Assembly: GCF_900963305.1 (NCBI RefSeq)
Contig: NC_042521.1
Span: 1,317,428-1,381,427 of the forward strand
From: Echeneis naucrates
Taxonomy: Eukaryota > Chordata > Actinopteri > Carangiformes > Echeneidae
Direction of reading: 5' to 3'
Length of the DNA: 64,000 nt
Under the pieces are notes generated by a model. The model was not told the DNA's origin, did not search any database, and saw only the letters and a program-made list of their open reading frames with translations. Below are positions 63,079 to 64,000 of the stretch, in pieces; within the stretch, counting starts at the first letter, position 1; every line of letters starts with the position of its first letter. The translations under genes were made by a program, and so were the position numbers.

Positions 63079-63355
63079 CACAGTGATACAACGTCGTACA
63101 AAAACCTTCGTCAGCTGAAGAGGAACTGATCTGAACCAACAGCTGCTCTGAAACTAAACTGAAGAAAGTTTTGAAAAAAAAATATTCCAAATGTGACACT
63201 CAAATGTGAACCAATCACATAATTTAAAGTCAGTACTTGAAAGTGTTTCTTAAAGACATTTTTAATGTCAGACAGGTGAAGTCGTTTTTAATGAGGACAA
63301 GCATGAAAAACTGAAGAGCTAAGGCAGTGAGATATCTCTAAATGTCGAACTCCAC

Positions 63356-64000
63356 TGTAATGGGTGAGGTTTGGACCCAACAGCAGCACCAACAAGACCA
63401 GCTAGATTGGTAATGACTTTTATTGTCAGCAGAAGCAGGTAAATAAGCACAGTTCAGTTCAAAGGGGAAATGGCATTCCTTAAGGGGCTTGGGGGGAAAT
63501 CCGAGGGCCCAGAATGAGGCTGTTGATGAGCCAGCAGTACTCAGCAGAGGGCAGGTCAGAACCAGGCAGGGGGCCCAAGAACCAGCAGGTAAGTTGACAC
63601 AGGAAACACTCACGAGGAAACTGTCCCAGCGATGATCAATGGAGACACCTGGAGAAATCACATGCTGCAGCACTGGAGGTGGAAGACTCAGAGCAGCCCT
63701 GTGAGCAGGCAGACAAAAGCCAGGAAGGGGCAAGGCAGATTCTTGGTCACAAACAGAAGGGCTGAAGTATTTACCAGGGCAGAGACAAGGCGGGTAGGTC
63801 GGGAGCAGGCAGGGTCGGAACCGGGTCTTGCATGGGAACAAAGAACAATCTGGCAGTGAGTCTGGAGGAGAGTGGAGCTTTTAACCTGGCTTGGTTGCTG
63901 AGGAGCTGCAGCTGAGTGAACAGGTGAATGGAGTGACTGACGAGGTTGGTGTGACTGGCAGATTGGGTGAGCAGGAGAGTGGTGAGTGGAAAACTACTGG
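63356..64000 (-). mobile_element. Partial LTR (probably Ty3/Gypsy-like), fossil, cut by the window end
   Basis: It starts TGTAATGG and shares with the LTR at 55510 the order of a TTTATTG poly(A) signal, GGGTCGG and CAGGCAGGGTCGG-like runs, CAATCTGGCAG and GAGCTGCAG. IgL V2 flank ends just before it. The right end and any internal part lie beyond the window. Confidence 0.5.

Overview
The window reads as genomic DNA of a ray-finned fish, probably a percomorph teleost. The grounds are compact intron-bearing vertebrate genes, a teleost-type pro-opiomelanocortin without a gamma-MSH segment, and a kappa-like immunoglobulin light-chain (IgL) array in which V segments run opposite to J and C, as is known for teleost L1/L3-type light chains. 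I did no database search; gene names rest on protein families recognised by eye.

Region 1 (1-27,700) holds ordinary single-copy genes. An isolated first coding exon of a cdc42-like GTPase lies at 2377-2480, followed by a short run of Ns (4674-4686). Next come rnf139 (minus, six exons, 7532-11864), tatdn1 (minus, twelve exons, 12597-15855) and ndufb9 (plus, four exons, 16498-18775). The last two diverge from one 640-bp promoter interval. A secreted fibrinogen-domain protein (minus, 19268-22881) and a pomc paralogue (plus, promoter near 24352, coding 24932-26121) follow. The pomc paralogue has ACTH/alpha-MSH and beta-MSH but has lost the opioid core of beta-endorphin. Three of these genes (cdc42-like, rnf139, fibrinogen-like) carry clean single-base deletions that look like assembly errors.

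Region 2 (about 27,700-64,000) is an IgL locus with 13 V segments on the plus strand (nine V1-type, four V2-type) and five J segments plus three C exons on the minus strand. Three large tandem units (about 28.9-34.8, 40.8-46.9 and 56.9-63.1 kb) have the order V1 - C - J - Tc1 relic - V1 - V2. V-only blocks lie between them. V segments have 12-bp-spacer and J segments 23-bp-spacer recombination signals, the kappa arrangement. Because both heptamers face the same way, every V-J join must be made by inversion. Transposable elements have invaded the spacers: a near-complete PIF/Harbinger element, L2-like, CR1/Rex-like and L1-like LINE pieces, Tc1/mariner relics copied with each unit, and LTR fossils, two of them with target-site duplications.

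The most notable observation is that the J 23-bp spacer equals the commonest V 12-bp spacer with 11 bp inserted in its exact middle, so the two signal types look directly related. Other points are a hybrid J in the first unit, four-gamete mosaicism among V1 segments, one V that has lost its recombination signal, and one V that has lost its leader.
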